This document shows positions 5,331 to 5,434 of a stretch of DNA of 5,434 nucleotides, in pieces. The stretch is from Ruminococcus flavefaciens (GTDB lineage: Bacteria > Bacillota > Clostridia > Oscillospirales > Ruminococcaceae). Where the stretch lies: positions 1 to 5,434 of the forward strand of contig CADBAC010000297.1 of the NCBI GenBank assembly GCA_902792495.1. Reading direction: 5' to 3'. The notes under the pieces are model-generated. The model saw nothing but the letters and a program-made list of their open reading frames with translations. It was not told where the DNA came from and did not search any database. The translations under genes and the position numbers were made by a program. Position 1 is the first letter of the stretch. Every line of letters begins with the position of its first letter.

Positions 5331-5434
5331 ATGGATTGGAAAGTACTCGCCTTGGCCGGGGTTCTTTGTACCCAGGCATTTGCAGTGGAAAAATACGAAT
5401 GGGGTAATGTCCGCTTTGACGGCGGCGGATTCGT
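5331..5434 (+). CDS. Secreted GH74-like glycoside hydrolase (xyloglucanase type), N-terminus only
   Basis: Only 34 complete codons are present before the right edge. Residues 1-18 form a short signal peptide (MDWKVLALAGVLCTQAFA) with a good signal peptidase I site after AFA. The mature start, EKYEWGNVRFDGGGFV, matches the opening of GH74 beta-propeller enzymes (aromatic-x-W-x-N-V-x-[IF]-x-GGGFV), which cut xyloglucan or act on cello-oligosaccharides. The start at 5331 is fixed by GGGAG 5 nt upstream and by the signal peptide. It is divergent from the secA fragment, 150 bp apart. A Cys at position 13 does not form a proper lipobox. The family call rests on about 16 residues, so it is tentative. 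Confidence 0.6.
   Translation, partial: MDWKVLALAGVLCTQAFAVEKYEWGNVRFDGGGF

Noticed and set aside
5331..5384. Lipoprotein signal peptide for the GH74-like protein (Cys13)
   Set aside because: The residues before the Cys (A-G-V-L) do not fit the lipobox, and a clean A-F-A signal peptidase I site follows.

Overview
The window is about nine tenths cellulosomal DNA from a rumen-type Firmicute, most like Ruminococcus flavefaciens. The evidence is two dockerins of that style, T/S-rich linkers, GH9 architecture and strong use of AAG for Lys. The right-hand ~440 bases look like a different organism, probably Fibrobacter succinogenes: the 5' end of a secA-like gene and, divergent from it, the start of a secreted GH74-type glycoside hydrolase. 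Both species assignments are inferences from protein features, not from a search. The two parts meet inside one open frame near position 4988.

Layout, left to right. 1-732 (-): DUF2974 alpha/beta-hydrolase-like protein, cut by the window edge. 755-778: a terminator hairpin with a UUCG loop. 809-3831 (-): a large secreted enzyme, signal peptide-CBM4-Ig-GH9-linker-dockerin, broken by a frameshift near 2398 next to a missing conserved GH9 segment. 3832-4190: an AT-rich regulatory region with a good sigma70-type promoter, a 10-bp palindrome just upstream of it, and a ~144-nt leader. 4191-5180 (-): an open frame made of the SecA N-terminus (64 residues) fused to the C-terminal part of a CBM3c module, a T/S-rich linker and a dockerin. 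5181-5330: a divergent intergenic region with a promoter for the right-hand gene. 5331 to the end (+): the first 34 codons of a GH74-like secreted protein.

Biology. The two dockerins (61 of 72 residues identical) imply that both Ruminococcus-type proteins are placed on the same type of scaffoldin cohesin. A CBM3c module of this kind normally sits directly behind a GH9 catalytic domain. The original locus was therefore probably a tandem pair, GH9-CBM3c-dockerin followed by CBM4-Ig-GH9-dockerin, giving complementary cellulases.

Main cautions. The SecA/CBM3c fusion is very probably a cloning or assembly chimera, not a real protein. The break in the GH9 gene may be a sequence error or a real deletion. 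I see no CRISPR array, tRNA, rRNA or insertion sequence, and nothing that convincingly amounts to a new biological system. The most interesting unexplained signals are the operator-like palindromes next to the cellulase and GH74 promoters.
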